This document shows positions 52,072 through 61,436 of a stretch of DNA of 64,000 nt, piece after piece. Below the pieces are notes generated by a model. It did no database searches. It was not told the origin of the DNA and was given only the letters and a program-made list of their open reading frames with translations. The translations under genes and the position numbers were made by a program. Origin of the DNA: Melghirimyces algeriensis. Its GTDB lineage: Bacteria > Bacillota > Bacilli > Thermoactinomycetales > DSM-45169. The stretch is taken from the NCBI RefSeq assembly GCF_900182565.1, contig NZ_FXTI01000007.1:1-64000 (forward strand), written 5' to 3'. The first letter of the stretch is position 1; the number at the start of each line of letters is the position of its first letter.

Positions 52072-52427
52072 AAGTTTCCCTCTCCTTTTAGAATATTTCT
52101 CTATCCGGGCAAAGCCGACTTTGATTTTTTTGTATCTATTTCTAACGTAATCGTATAGGAAACAGCTTGCAATCATTCTTGGCAAATTCCGTCTAATGGT
52201 AAGTGATCCCCACTACTTCTTCAGGAAGAAAATATACGCAAAGAGTCCTATCCTCGCACTTCAAAAGCCTCTGAACTGTATTATATTACATAAAATTCCA
52301 TTATTTAAGAATCAAACACCCATTTATTGCAAAACAGCGTGAACAAGGACCTAGACGTTAAGAACAACTGCAAAAAGATAAGCGGTAGAAGATAAAATCG
52401 ACTCCTCACACCGCTTAACAACCCCCC
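52072..52427 (-). terminator. Gap between mutY and the VanW gene, with candidate mutY terminator
   Basis: No gene seen in these ~355 bases. Near its right end TAAGCGGT (52379-52386) and ACCGCTTA (52410-52417) are inverted repeats 23 bases apart; on the minus strand the second arm is followed by TCTTTTTG, which fits termination of mutY. The left part must hold the VanW promoter; an A+T-rich stretch lies at 52280-52330. Confidence 0.45.
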
Positions 52428-53561
52428 TTAGAAAAGTCTTCCTTGAATTCCCTGTGGATTGCGTTGATTCTTATGAATCAGTTTGATCGCTTTACGATAC
52501 ACATTGGGAAAAGCATAGGTGGACAGCTCTGACTCCTTTACCCAATGATAATTTTCTGGAGACAGCTGATCGTAATCAGAACAAAGCGCTTCAACTACTG
52601 TCACATACCATCGGCGGTGGCTGAACAGATGCTCCATTTCACCCAGAATCGCTCCAAGTTCCAACTGAAATCCCAAACGGGACATCATTTCTTTTATCGT
52701 TTCTCCCGGTGCAGACTCACTCGGTTTGTCATCTACTGTTGGCAACCCCCACATCCCGGCCAGTAATCCCTCAGTTGGTCGCCGATGGATTAAAACAAAG
52801 TCGCCCTTCCGAATCCAGCCGAAAGTAACCTTAGCTGGAACAGGAGGTTTTCCCTTCGCTTTTATGGGAAGTTCCGATTCAACCCCCTGTTTTCGTGCCT
52901 TACACAACGCACGGACGGGACAAGTATTACAGGACGGTGAGAGTGGGGTACAGACCAAAGCCCCCAATTCCATCAGGGCTTGATTAAAATCTCCGGGGCG
53001 ATCTTCCGGGATTAGCATTTTGTCCAGCTCTTCCATTTTACGACGGGTGGCGTTTTTGGATATATCCTCCCATGATGCAATCAAACGGGATAAAACTCGA
53101 AGGACGTTTCCATCGACAGCAGGAACCTGACGGTCAAATGCGATGCTTAAAATAGCTCCTGCCGTATATGGACCCACTCCCTTTAATCGGGAGATAGAAT
53201 CAGGTTCTTGAGGCACTTCTCCTCCATACTGCTCCACAACCTCTTTTACAGCGCTGTGCAAATTTCTCGCACGAGAGTAATAGCCCAGCCCTTCCCAAGC
53301 CTTAATCACTTTTTCCTCATCCGCTTCAGCCAGGGATTCAAGGGTTGGGAAAGTGGACATAAAACGTTCATAGTAGGGGATTACAGTATCTACGCGGGTT
53401 TGTTGAAGCATAATCTCGGAAACCCAAATCCGGTAGGGGTCCTTGTTTTTACGCCATGGGAGATCTCGGCAATTTTTATCATACCAATCCAACAACGTTT
53501 CCCGAATGGCTTCAATCCATTCCTTTTCTGGATGCAATAAAGGCTTGGCAGCCCGTCCCAT
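52428..53561 (-). CDS. mutY: A/G-specific adenine glycosylase MutY
   Basis: A 377-residue base-excision enzyme that removes adenine mispaired with 8-oxoguanine. Catalytic glutamate in IMLQQTRVDTV region, HhH LKGVGPYTAGAILS, aspartate in VDGNVLRVLSR, a C-x6-C-x2-C-x5-C iron-sulfur loop and a C-terminal NUDIX-like recognition domain (about 240-360). The ATG at 53561 follows AAGGAGG. It lies 53 bases downstream of the beta-propeller gene. Confidence 0.96.
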   Translation of the reverse strand: MGRAAKPLLHPEKEWIEAIRETLLDWYDKNCRDLPWRKNKDPYRIWVSEIMLQQTRVDTVIPYYERFMSTFPTLESLAEADEEKVIKAWEGLGYYSRARNLHSAVKEVVEQYGGEVPQEPDSISRLKGVGPYTAGAILSIAFDRQVPAVDGNVLRVLSRLIASWEDISKNATRRKMEELDKMLIPEDRPGDFNQALMELGALVCTPLSPSCNTCPVRALCKARKQGVESELPIKAKGKPPVPAKVTFGWIRKGDFVLIHRRPTEGLLAGMWGLPTVDDKPSESAPGETIKEMMSRLGFQLELGAILGEMEHLFSHRRWYVTVVEALCSDYDQLSPENYHWVKESELSTYAFPNVYRKAIKLIHKNQRNPQGIQGRLF

Positions 53562-53614
53562 GAACCATCCTCCTTGTTCCCTTCTGTGTTGTCCAATAGA
53601 TCGGTGACATGGTA

Positions 53615-55009
53615 TCAACTGGTGACATCCTGACTCTTTTTCAGATCAACCAGTCTCAATATTTGTCCTTCCTTTGATTCTTCACGAACCAATAATTTTT
53701 TCCGCTGGCTGGAAAGATTAAATCCAAGTACCTGTTTGTCTGTTTGATATACTCGTTTTTCTTCCATATTATCAGCCACAAACAAGATCTCGCGGTTTTG
53801 CACCAGCCATACACCTTTTGGGTCAAACCGGACATAATCAGGATCACTCTGCACCTGATGATATACATCATACACTTTCGATTCCTGGGTTCTCAGATCG
53901 ATTAACTTAAGAATGCCATTGACGGCGTAGCTGAGATAATCACCATTTGGACTCAGGGTAAGGTGATTAAGGCGGGTGGGCATGAGGTTTTGCTCGTTTT
54001 CCGTATAATGAAACATTTTCCCATCCGTGACATGGACTTTTTCAAAATAGGTCTCTTCATTGATTTTCTTACCTGTGGGAAAAGAGACATAGCGACCGGA
54101 CGGATCCCATACAGCCTTTCCTACAATCCACTGCTCTGCCTCTGTCTCATACAGGCGCTGCAATTTCCCGCTCTCCATATCGAGAATCATCAACCGGGTT
54201 CCCAGAATAAAAGGGCGTTCTTTGGAATCTTTTCTATCATCCACCTGCTTCTTCGGGCTTTCCACATAAACCAGTCGTGCTCCATCAGGTGCCCACACCG
54301 CAGCATGTCCATCCAGCTTTTTGACTGGTTTTCCATCCTTTGAACGATACAGGGTATGATCAATCAGGAAATATTCACCCTCAGCTGACCATTGTACCCA
54401 CTGTTCACCAGAAACTTTTGACGGTTCCACTTCTTTGTTTAAAAGAATATCCTTTTCAGCTTCAACGATATATAAGTGCAAATTCAGACCCGATTCAGCC
54501 TGTTCAGCATAAACAAAGAAATTTCCTGCCGGCGAAACAGAAACAGGTTTTTTTAATAGAGGAAGAGAACCAGAGATCTTTTTCCTAGTTTGATGCCCTT
54601 CCAGCATCAACGACCGCTCAGATTTTTTATCATTGATTCGGACCTTAAACTTCTTTCCCACTCGATAAACACCTTTGCTGTCTCCATACTTATGGGTCCA
54701 ATCTTCCTTGATCAGTTTTTCGCTTTTCAAATCAAAAATATAATAACCACTTTCCTTGTCTTTCTGCCCCCAGAAATAAAATCGATCCTCCTTGAAAAAA
54801 TAGGGAACCACCTTTTGAAAAGTCGCTTCTTTCAGGACATAGACAGGGGTGGGTTCCCTGCTTACCAGCCAACCGATCCCGATCAACGTCCCCAACAGAG
54901 AAAAGAGGAGTAAAAAAAAACCGAATCTGGACTCTTTCAGGTACCTGGACAGCTTGAAAGCTTGTATAGCTTTGTGGAGACCATCATCCTCTTTCGGAAC
55001 ATGGTTCAT
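53615..55009 (-). CDS. Membrane-anchored beta-propeller-like protein
   Basis: A 464-residue protein with one N-terminal helix (FGFFLLLFSLLGTLIGIGWLV, about residues 29-49) and an extracytoplasmic part of repeated strands with TolB/PD40-like units such as PVSVSPAGNFFVYAE, AAVWAPDGARLVYVE, AVWDPSGRYVSFP, LTLSPNGDYLSYA and VRFDPKGVWLV. Six or more such units suggest a beta-propeller, usually a binding scaffold. No specific family recognised. It precedes mutY in the same direction. The ribosome binding site is weak. Confidence 0.75.
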   Translation of the reverse strand: MNHVPKEDDGLHKAIQAFKLSRYLKESRFGFFLLLFSLLGTLIGIGWLVSREPTPVYVLKEATFQKVVPYFFKEDRFYFWGQKDKESGYYIFDLKSEKLIKEDWTHKYGDSKGVYRVGKKFKVRINDKKSERSLMLEGHQTRKKISGSLPLLKKPVSVSPAGNFFVYAEQAESGLNLHLYIVEAEKDILLNKEVEPSKVSGEQWVQWSAEGEYFLIDHTLYRSKDGKPVKKLDGHAAVWAPDGARLVYVESPKKQVDDRKDSKERPFILGTRLMILDMESGKLQRLYETEAEQWIVGKAVWDPSGRYVSFPTGKKINEETYFEKVHVTDGKMFHYTENEQNLMPTRLNHLTLSPNGDYLSYAVNGILKLIDLRTQESKVYDVYHQVQSDPDYVRFDPKGVWLVQNREILFVADNMEEKRVYQTDKQVLGFNLSSQRKKLLVREESKEGQILRLVDLKKSQDVTS

Positions 55010-55039
55010 CTACTCTACGCCCCTTAACGCCAACATCCG

Positions 55040-55170
55040 GTGATTTTCTATGCCATTGCCCAGTCACTCCATTGAAGAGTGGGCGGAGGGCGATGTCCCT
55101 CTTCATCCGTTGCCTCTCTGTCAGGCAGTCGGAAAAGAGGGCTCATCAGAAATCAACCCCCGCTTTCGTT
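55040..55170. ncRNA. Hairpin-rich leader between the propeller and mscS genes
   Basis: The 380-base gap between divergent genes holds two strong structures. CCCTCTT pairs with AAGAGGG around an inner GCCT/AGGC (about 55095-55145), and CACTC/GAGTG forms a second stem at 55067-55083 inside a GCCC/GGGC frame. It could be the leader of either gene or a separate RNA. I recognise no known riboswitch. The rest of the gap, 55171-55389, includes promoters and shows no gene. Confidence 0.35.
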
Positions 55171-55389
55171 GAAAGACAACTGAATCAGTAATTTAAATTC
55201 CCCTTTTTTCCTCCACGGTAAAATACTCCTTGTGATTCAGTTTACCAAAAAGAGAAGTAGGTTGTAAGAGAATCTTTATATGATTTCCATAAGACAAAAT
55301 GAAGAATGAAACGATGGCTAATAAATCATGCTATAATGATCATCAGGGTTTTCTATATGTTTTTGGATCACAATATCGGAGGTGAGCAC

Positions 55390-56409
55390 ATGACGCTTCC
55401 CACAACATTTACATGGTTGGGAACAGCTTTCACGTCGTTGTTCAATATGGATGGTTTTCAAAGTTTTACTGAAGAGATTATTGAGGACCCTTCCGGCCTT
55501 TGGGGACCCTTTGTAGACGATATCCTTATTCCTTTATCCCATATCTTATTGATTGTTTTTCTCACCTATATTTCTCTTCGTTATCTGGACCGGTTCATTG
55601 ATCGGCTATTGAATATCAGTCAGATTCAACAAAAGAAAAGTACCACTCTCAGCCGCCTGATCAAGTCAACCGCTCGTTATGCGATCTATTTTATTTCAGT
55701 CATCGCCATCATGGAAAAGCTGAATATTCCCGTTACATCCATCCTAGCCGGAGCGGGGATTGTTGGGCTGGCAATTGGCTTCGGTGCCCAAAGCTTGGTT
55801 AAGGACGTAATCTCCGGCTTTTTCATCCTCTTCGACAACCAGATGGAAGTGGGAGACTATGTTCAAATTAACGGCAACATTGAAGGTACAGTGGAAGAGA
55901 TTGGGCTGCGTGTAACGAAGATCCGAGAATTCAGTCAGCGGGTGCATTATATTTCCAATGGGGAAATTTCGCGTGTTACAAACTATAATCGCGATCGGAT
56001 GCGTCCTGTCATCTCTGTTACTGTTCCTTATGAGACAGATCAGGACTTGGTTCAGCAAACGTTACAACAGATCAACTCTGATCTCAGCCAAAAACTGGCT
56101 CCCTATTTGATCGAGCCTTTCAGTATCTTTGGTGTCACCGATATCCAACAGGATGGAGTAGAATACACCATTATGGGAGTGGTCACACCGGATGAATACT
56201 GGATGGTGGAGCGGGAAATGCGTAAAATGATCATCCATACCTTTAATAAAAACGGAATTGAAATCGCCTACCCTCGTCAAGTGCTTATGACTCCCCAAAA
56301 CCTACAGGACATCGCTTCATTATCCTCTGAAAACCGCATCAAACCGAACAACCATACAGAATCACATAAACTTAAAGGAGAACCGCAGGATGGAAACGAC
56401 GAAGGCTGA
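55390..56409 (+). CDS. MscS-type mechanosensitive ion channel
   Basis: A 339-residue small-conductance channel that releases solutes on osmotic downshock. Helices at about residues 45-70 and 95-115 precede the pore helix with GAGIVGLAIGFGAQSLVKDVISG, followed by the beta domain with VGDYVQINGNIEGTVEEIGLR and NGEISRVTNY. The ATG at 55390 follows GGAGGTGAG; the open frame begins 84 bases earlier without a site. A long hairpin overlaps its stop codon. Confidence 0.93.
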   Translation: MTLPTTFTWLGTAFTSLFNMDGFQSFTEEIIEDPSGLWGPFVDDILIPLSHILLIVFLTYISLRYLDRFIDRLLNISQIQQKKSTTLSRLIKSTARYAIYFISVIAIMEKLNIPVTSILAGAGIVGLAIGFGAQSLVKDVISGFFILFDNQMEVGDYVQINGNIEGTVEEIGLRVTKIREFSQRVHYISNGEISRVTNYNRDRMRPVISVTVPYETDQDLVQQTLQQINSDLSQKLAPYLIEPFSIFGVTDIQQDGVEYTIMGVVTPDEYWMVEREMRKMIIHTFNKNGIEIAYPRQVLMTPQNLQDIASLSSENRIKPNNHTESHKLKGEPQDGNDEG

Positions 56410-56438
56410 GGGATTATTCCCTCAGCCTTCGTCGTTTC
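56393..56438 (+). terminator. 21-bp hairpin overlapping the mscS stop codon
   Basis: A perfect 21-bp stem with loop TTAT begins inside the last codons of mscS (stop at 56407-56409). It is followed by TGTATCC, so lacks a T run. It may end transcription, protect the 3' end, or act on translation end. Confidence 0.7.
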
Positions 56439-56483
56439 TGTATCCTCCTGTTTCCATGCAAAGCATTTCTTAAAAACTGCTAC

Positions 56484-56633
56484 TTAAGTAACGCTGCGGA
56501 AAAACACAGCTAAAGCCGTGGTTATTCCGAGGGAGATCCCTCCCCACAGGGCCACACGCTTCAGATCAGATTTCAGGGCTTCAGTATGATCCACTGATTT
56601 GTTTTGCTTTTTTTTCGTTTTTTTCGCCATCAT
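56484..56633 (-). CDS. Small basic single-helix membrane protein, 49 residues
   Basis: Start ATG 56633 (or ATG 56630) with AAGGAG 5 bases upstream. The product begins with a very basic head (AKKTKKKQNK), then a polar segment and one hydrophobic helix (VALWGGISLGITTALAVFF) with a short tail. No family recognised. The good ribosome binding site and membrane-protein pattern make it likely real. It converges on mscS. Confidence 0.65.
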   Translation of the reverse strand: MMAKKTKKKQNKSVDHTEALKSDLKRVALWGGISLGITTALAVFFRSVT

Positions 56634-56845
56634 TTTCACTCCTTATCATCCACTGTTTTCTTCACTTTGTTTTTGTTGTAACATGAATGTAAAGAATCTG
56701 TAATAAGGAACGTACATTCACTTTTTTTCATAGTATAGTATGAGTTCATTTTCATTTGACTTGAATGATTCCAATCTGCTTGCAAAGTTTTCAGATGGAG
56801 CACCCCTTCAGCGGGGTATGAGAACAGAAGAGTTGAGGTGAGAAG

Positions 56846-57067
56846 ATGTTATTCAGACAGAAGATGACCGTTATTCATCAGTCATATGGAACACCGCGTG
56901 TCGTTTATGCCTTGAAGAGCTGTTTGGAACGAAACAATATATACAGCGAACTGAAGGTTGAATCCAAAAAAGGTCTGGTCGCTTACCAACTCCTGGTTCC
57001 ACGGCAAAAAGCCCAAAAGGCACGAAACCTTCTCCATTTGTATAAAAAGGAGTTGGAAAAGGCTTAA
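56846..57067 (+). CDS. Hypothetical protein, 73 residues
   Basis: A basic protein with an alternating helix-strand pattern (PRVVYALKSCLERNNIYSEL, LVAYQLLVPRQKAQKARNLL) that suggests a small ferredoxin-like fold, somewhat like DUF2007 signal-transducing proteins. This match is weak. GAGGTGAG precedes the ATG. It ends 6 bases before the convergent alkA. Confidence 0.65.
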   Translation: MLFRQKMTVIHQSYGTPRVVYALKSCLERNNIYSELKVESKKGLVAYQLLVPRQKAQKARNLLHLYKKELEKA

Positions 57068-57073
57068 GTTGGA

Positions 57074-57958
57074 TCAACCGTTACTGAGATAGTCCCAGAG
57101 ATAAAAGGTAACATAACTTCGCCAAGGAGACCATCTCTCTCCCCACTGACGAACCTCCGCTTCAGTTGGTTGGTGGTTCAGTCCATACACTTTCTTCAAG
57201 GCGTTTCTAAGCCCTATATCCGCAGCAGGTAACAAATTGGTACGCCCCATGCCAAACAAAAGAATACACTCCACCGTCCAGCGTCCAACCCCTCTTAGAG
57301 CAACCAACCGTTCTATCACTTCTTCGTTTGGCAACTGCTTCAATGAATCCAGATCCAGCTTTCCTTCTACAATATCCCTGGACAGGTCGATCACATATTC
57401 CGCTTTTCTGCGATTAAAAGAAAGTTTTTGCAAATCTTCAACATTCAGCCGGGCCACCTGATCGGGAGCAGGAAAAACGGGAAGTTCTTCCCCTTGAAAA
57501 ACCAGACTGTCTCCAGCAAACTTCACCAGACGGTGGACAAGTTTTCCTGCAAAAGAGAGATTTAGTTGTTGGCTGATAATCGTTTTAATTAAACACTCAT
57601 ACAGGGTGGGGTCCAAAACAAGATGCAACCCTCTCCTGGATTCAATAATGGGAGCCAAGTCAGGCTCTTTTTTCATGCAGTCATAAAAAGGTTGCAATTC
57701 TACATCCAGGGAGAACATTCTTCGAATCGTTCCCTTTAGGATCTCACACTCCTGTTCACTTAATGATTCCTCCGCTTGGACTCGGATCTGTCCGGCCTCC
57801 CATTCCAAACAGATCGTAACAGGTCGGTCCTTTAGCCACAAGGTTCGATACAGCAAACCATTTCGATATCGATATAGCATTTTATCAAAACGAACCAAAC
57901 GCCGAATGGTCGCTTCAAAAGAATACGGCTCTTTAGGTGAAAAGTGCCATTCCACCAT
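57074..57958 (-). CDS. alkA: DNA-3-methyladenine glycosylase, AlkA type
   Basis: A 294-residue HhH-GPD glycosylase that removes alkylated purines. The HhH LVALRGVGRWTVECILLFGM and the catalytic aspartate in NLLPAADIGLRNA are present; ISQQLNLSFAGKLVHRLV marks the domain core. There is no C-terminal iron-sulfur loop, as expected for AlkA. The ATG at 57958 follows AAGGGGAG. It is the third HhH glycosylase in the window after nth and mutY. Confidence 0.92.
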   Translation of the reverse strand: MVEWHFSPKEPYSFEATIRRLVRFDKMLYRYRNGLLYRTLWLKDRPVTICLEWEAGQIRVQAEESLSEQECEILKGTIRRMFSLDVELQPFYDCMKKEPDLAPIIESRRGLHLVLDPTLYECLIKTIISQQLNLSFAGKLVHRLVKFAGDSLVFQGEELPVFPAPDQVARLNVEDLQKLSFNRRKAEYVIDLSRDIVEGKLDLDSLKQLPNEEVIERLVALRGVGRWTVECILLFGMGRTNLLPAADIGLRNALKKVYGLNHQPTEAEVRQWGERWSPWRSYVTFYLWDYLSNG

Positions 57959-58037
57959 ATTTGAACTCCCCTTCACATATGTATCCTCCTGATTATACCA
58001 TTCATGTTAAAGGGAAGCATCTGGAAACCAAACCAGA

Positions 58038-58658
58038 TCAATCAATCAGTTCCACTTGAATTCCTCTTTTCACACCAAATTGGCGTGCTTCATTTACGTC
58101 TTTCATATAAAGATCAATCCGTTTTCCTTGGATGGCACTGCCTGTGTCCTGTGCGACACGGTAACCAATCCCTTCAATATACACCAGCGAGCCGATCGGT
58201 ATCACATCAGGATCGACTGCTATTGTATATCCCTCAACCGCTTCGGCTCCACTGGAAGTAACACCAAATGCAGGATGGTCTGGTGTCTTACCTGTAGACT
58301 CCGGACCCGATGTATAAGCCGTCAAAGTAAATTTTCCGATGGACTTCCCACGATTGATGGCCGGCATTGCATTTGTCTGTTTCTTCTTTTTCTCTCCTTG
58401 AACCGGGACGCGCAATGTTTGTCCTACCCGAATCAAGGAAGGATCAGCAAGGTTGTTGATCTCGGTAATCTTTTGTACATCCACCCCATATTTTTGAGAG
58501 ATTGCATAAACCGTATCTCCTTTTGCGACAGATATCGTCTTGTACTGAGCTCCTGCTTCCGCCTTTTCAGACCATTCTGCTCCATCGTTTCCCCATATCA
58601 TCACATATCCCAATCCCGCTATACTGAGAGCAATGATCAACCACCGGTTAACAGCCAA
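58038..58658 (-). CDS. LysM and 3D domain cell-wall hydrolase-like protein
   Basis: A 206-residue exported protein. N-terminal hydrophobic anchor or signal, a LysM domain (YKTISVAKGDTVYAISQKYG.. to ..GQTLRVPV, about 39-85) that binds peptidoglycan, then a 3D domain (about 110-205) with the aspartates in TPDHPAFG, VAQDTGSAIQG and RIDLYM, as in lytic transglycosylase-like YocH/YabE/YuiC proteins. The TTG start follows GAGGTGA. No c-di-AMP riboswitch was seen in its 240-base upstream region. Confidence 0.9.
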   Translation of the reverse strand: MAVNRWLIIALSIAGLGYVMIWGNDGAEWSEKAEAGAQYKTISVAKGDTVYAISQKYGVDVQKITEINNLADPSLIRVGQTLRVPVQGEKKKKQTNAMPAINRGKSIGKFTLTAYTSGPESTGKTPDHPAFGVTSSGAEAVEGYTIAVDPDVIPIGSLVYIEGIGYRVAQDTGSAIQGKRIDLYMKDVNEARQFGVKRGIQVELID

Positions 58659-58802
58659 TGATTTTCACCTCAATTATTAATAGATTGATTCATTTTGCTA
58701 GATTTCATCTAATATCATCATGGTCGAAACCGGTGAAAATTATACTCCCATACATTGCCCTTAAACGTAGCAGGATGCTTACGGTCAGGAAGCCTTTCAA
58801 AG

Positions 58803-58833
58803 CAAAAACAGCGTACTGGTAACAGATACGCTG
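58803..58833 (-). terminator. Terminator of the ABC-2 exporter operon
   Basis: CAGCGTA..CTG pairs with CAG..TACGCTG (58809-58833), followed on the minus strand by TTTTTGC. It lies 70 bases after the permease stop codon. Confidence 0.8.
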
Positions 58834-58902
58834 TCTATCGCTATGGAATGAATGAGAAGTAATCGGAGATAATTGAGTTATGGGCAAAATCTAGGAAGAA
58901 TT

Positions 58903-60564
58903 CTACATTTCAATATCCGGATATCTTCTCTCTGCTAACCGCTTGACTCCCTGAAAAATACCGTAATCGGCTCCCAACAGCAATATCAAAATGAGGCTAT
59001 TCAGCAGAAGTTCGGGAAGGCCTGTCATTTTTAACAGCCAAACAATACCTCCAAACACCACTCCCAACAAGCTCTGGACCAACATCATCCACAGACCTTT
59101 ACCTCCTCCACGAAACACTTCCTGTGGGGTATTCCAATCCAATCGTGGAAACAAAAGATCCAGACCGATTCCTATTCCCGTTGTAAGGGCCCCTGCAGTC
59201 AAACCAAGCAGAAATGTCCAAAACAGAACATCGCCTCCAGCTCCCATGAAAAACTGCAAGGTTCCGATCATAACAGTGATCAATCCGGTAAATGCCAGTG
59301 CCAGGAGCCACTTTGCCAACACTTGGACTCCCGCTGATACCGGAAGCGTCTTGGAGTAGGAAAAAAGCTTTCCCTCGCGGGACACAGAAGATAAGAATAC
59401 GCCATTCATCCCGGTGAGAAAAACAACCGCTCCCACCCCAGACCAGATCAACAGGTCATGAAAAAAGGGCAGCGCCTGCAACTCCGCCAGATTCTGCTTC
59501 CACTCTCCTTTGACCCACATGGGCAACAGTATGGCCATCGGAGGAATCATCACTCCCAAAACTACTTGCATGGCAAAAGCGGGAGTTCGAATCAGCAATC
59601 GCCATTCCTTCCCAAACAGGGCCCTTAACGGTGAATGCGGTTCTCTGATTTTCTTTAAAAGCGCTTTTCCCCGTTTCCCATATTGTCGATCATTGCTGAC
59701 CAAACCCGGATAGTACAGCCATTTAGCAAGCGTTGCTGCAAAAATTGCAGCCAAAAGACTCCCCACAAGGAAAAGAACCCAAGACATGATTCCATCTATA
59801 AAGGACGTTGTGATCATATCCGTCGCCCAGATTGCAAAGGGGAACGCATTTTTTAACATTTCCAGTATACTACTGGAGTCTTTTAACCAAGCTGCAGTCG
59901 ACTCTTCATCCATATGCTCCAAAATGCCACCATTCATGACTATCTGAAATCCAAACATAGTCATGATGAGAATAAAAGGTCCCAGAGCATGTATCATTTC
60001 CCGGTATCGCCGGAAGTTGGTGACTCGCATAAACAACATCACCAATACTGCGGTCACTCCAAGGGGGACTACCGGCAGAATCATCATAATTGGAACCAAC
60101 TTGATATAAAAATCGATTCCCACACCTTCCAACCATCCATAAACGAGAAAGCCAGGCAGTGTTAACAGAAGAAATAAAGGCATCTCTGCTGCCCAAATCC
60201 CAAACATCCGGGAAGCAAAAACCTGACTCGGAGTAACGGGAAGGGATAACAGTCCTTCACTGTCCTCCGCAAAGTAAAGTCGACCCGTTACATGAAAAAA
60301 GCCAAACAGAAGAACAGCCAGCTGACCGACTCCGGCCGCCAACCATAGTATGGCTTCCGGTTGACCGGTCCACTTAAACCCCAGATATAATCCCTGATAA
60401 AATACAACAATAAACAAAGAAACGGGCACCAAAGCGATCAGTAAGAAAATATAAATGGCAAGTTCCCATTGACGTTCTTTCTTGACAAAATATCGATGCT
60501 TCATAAGTGACAAACGGAATTGACTTTTGAATGCCAACCACAACAAAGCACGCCAAACTCCCAT
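58903..60564 (-). CDS. Large ABC-2 type transporter permease
   Basis: A 553-residue membrane protein with about twelve helices in two halves joined by a basic cytoplasmic loop (around RQYGKRGKALLKKIREPHSPLRALFGKEWRLL). It resembles the putative ABC exporter permeases of Bacillales with fused halves. The ATPase is encoded immediately upstream, with its stop and this start 3 bases apart and GGAG inside the ATPase end. Substrate unknown. Confidence 0.85.
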   Translation of the reverse strand: MGVWRALLWLAFKSQFRLSLMKHRYFVKKERQWELAIYIFLLIALVPVSLFIVVFYQGLYLGFKWTGQPEAILWLAAGVGQLAVLLFGFFHVTGRLYFAEDSEGLLSLPVTPSQVFASRMFGIWAAEMPLFLLLTLPGFLVYGWLEGVGIDFYIKLVPIMMILPVVPLGVTAVLVMLFMRVTNFRRYREMIHALGPFILIMTMFGFQIVMNGGILEHMDEESTAAWLKDSSSILEMLKNAFPFAIWATDMITTSFIDGIMSWVLFLVGSLLAAIFAATLAKWLYYPGLVSNDRQYGKRGKALLKKIREPHSPLRALFGKEWRLLIRTPAFAMQVVLGVMIPPMAILLPMWVKGEWKQNLAELQALPFFHDLLIWSGVGAVVFLTGMNGVFLSSVSREGKLFSYSKTLPVSAGVQVLAKWLLALAFTGLITVMIGTLQFFMGAGGDVLFWTFLLGLTAGALTTGIGIGLDLLFPRLDWNTPQEVFRGGGKGLWMMLVQSLLGVVFGGIVWLLKMTGLPELLLNSLILILLLGADYGIFQGVKRLAERRYPDIEM

Positions 60565-60566
60565 AT

Positions 60567-61298
60567 TTATGTCAACTCCAAAAACAGATTCTCCAATGTT
60601 TGTTCATCGTTCATTTGACCACCGGTGCCTTGTCGCAATTCCTCCAATTTTCCTTCAGCTACCAACCGTCCTTCCTTCAAAACGGCCAAGCGATCACACA
60701 ATCTCTCTGCCACTTCAAGAACATGGGTGGAAAAGAAAACCGTCTTCCCGTTTTCACTATACCTTCGCATCTCATCCTTGAGAATGGAGGAGGATTTCGG
60801 GTCCAATCCAACCATGGGTTCATCCAGAATCCAGACAGGGGGAGAGTGGATCAAAGCCGCAATCACGCTGATCTTTTGCTTCATACCACGGGAATAGCTG
60901 GAAATCAAATCTCCGAGAACATCTTGCATTTCAAATCGCTCCGCTAATTCCGGAATTCTCTTATTACGCTCATCTCTGGAAACCCGGTATACATCCGCCA
61001 TGAACGTTAAATACTCCATTCCAGTCAAGCGGGAAAACGGATCAGCACCGTCCGGTACATATCCAATCCTTTTTTTGGCTTCTATTGGATTTCTGGAAAT
61101 GGAGACACCATCCACCTCGATATCTCCTTCATCCGGCTTCAATATACCTGTAATCATTTTGATCGTCGTCGTTTTTCCCGCTCCATTGGGCCCTAGAAAT
61201 CCAAAAATCTCACCCTTTGGAACCGTTAACTGAAGACCATCTACTGCCAGAGGACCTGTTTTTGCGTAACGTTTACTGACATTCCCAATCCAAATCAT
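60567..61298 (-). CDS. ABC transporter ATP-binding protein
   Basis: A 243-residue ATPase with Walker A GPNGAGKTT, Q-loop YVPDGADPF in place of a standard glutamine (note the D), signature YSRGMKQK, Walker B VWILDEPMVGLD and switch His in FFSTHVLEV. The signature begins YSRGM rather than LSGGQ, common in ABC-2 exporters. It energises the permease encoded downstream. The upstream ribosome binding site is weak. Confidence 0.9.
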   Translation of the reverse strand: MIWIGNVSKRYAKTGPLAVDGLQLTVPKGEIFGFLGPNGAGKTTTIKMITGILKPDEGDIEVDGVSISRNPIEAKKRIGYVPDGADPFSRLTGMEYLTFMADVYRVSRDERNKRIPELAERFEMQDVLGDLISSYSRGMKQKISVIAALIHSPPVWILDEPMVGLDPKSSSILKDEMRRYSENGKTVFFSTHVLEVAERLCDRLAVLKEGRLVAEGKLEELRQGTGGQMNDEQTLENLFLELT

Positions 61299-61436
61299 TC
61301 GAGTGTTGCACTTCCAATCCTATAGACTTATTTTTTAAAAATATTCCTCATTCCATTGTAGTTTGAAAAGATCCAATTCTCAATCGTCAATCACAAAGAA
61401 GAAAAAATATGGACCCATCGGTCCACAAAGTAAGAG

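Noticed and set aside
51102..52091. Several plus-strand open frames opposite the VanW gene.
   Set aside because: They are antisense shadows of the repetitive Ser/Glu-rich coding region.
58659..58902. Possible c-di-AMP (ydaO-type) riboswitch before the LysM-3D gene.
   Set aside because: Such genes often have one, but the conserved motifs were not found; the only clear structure is the terminator of the ABC-2 exporter.
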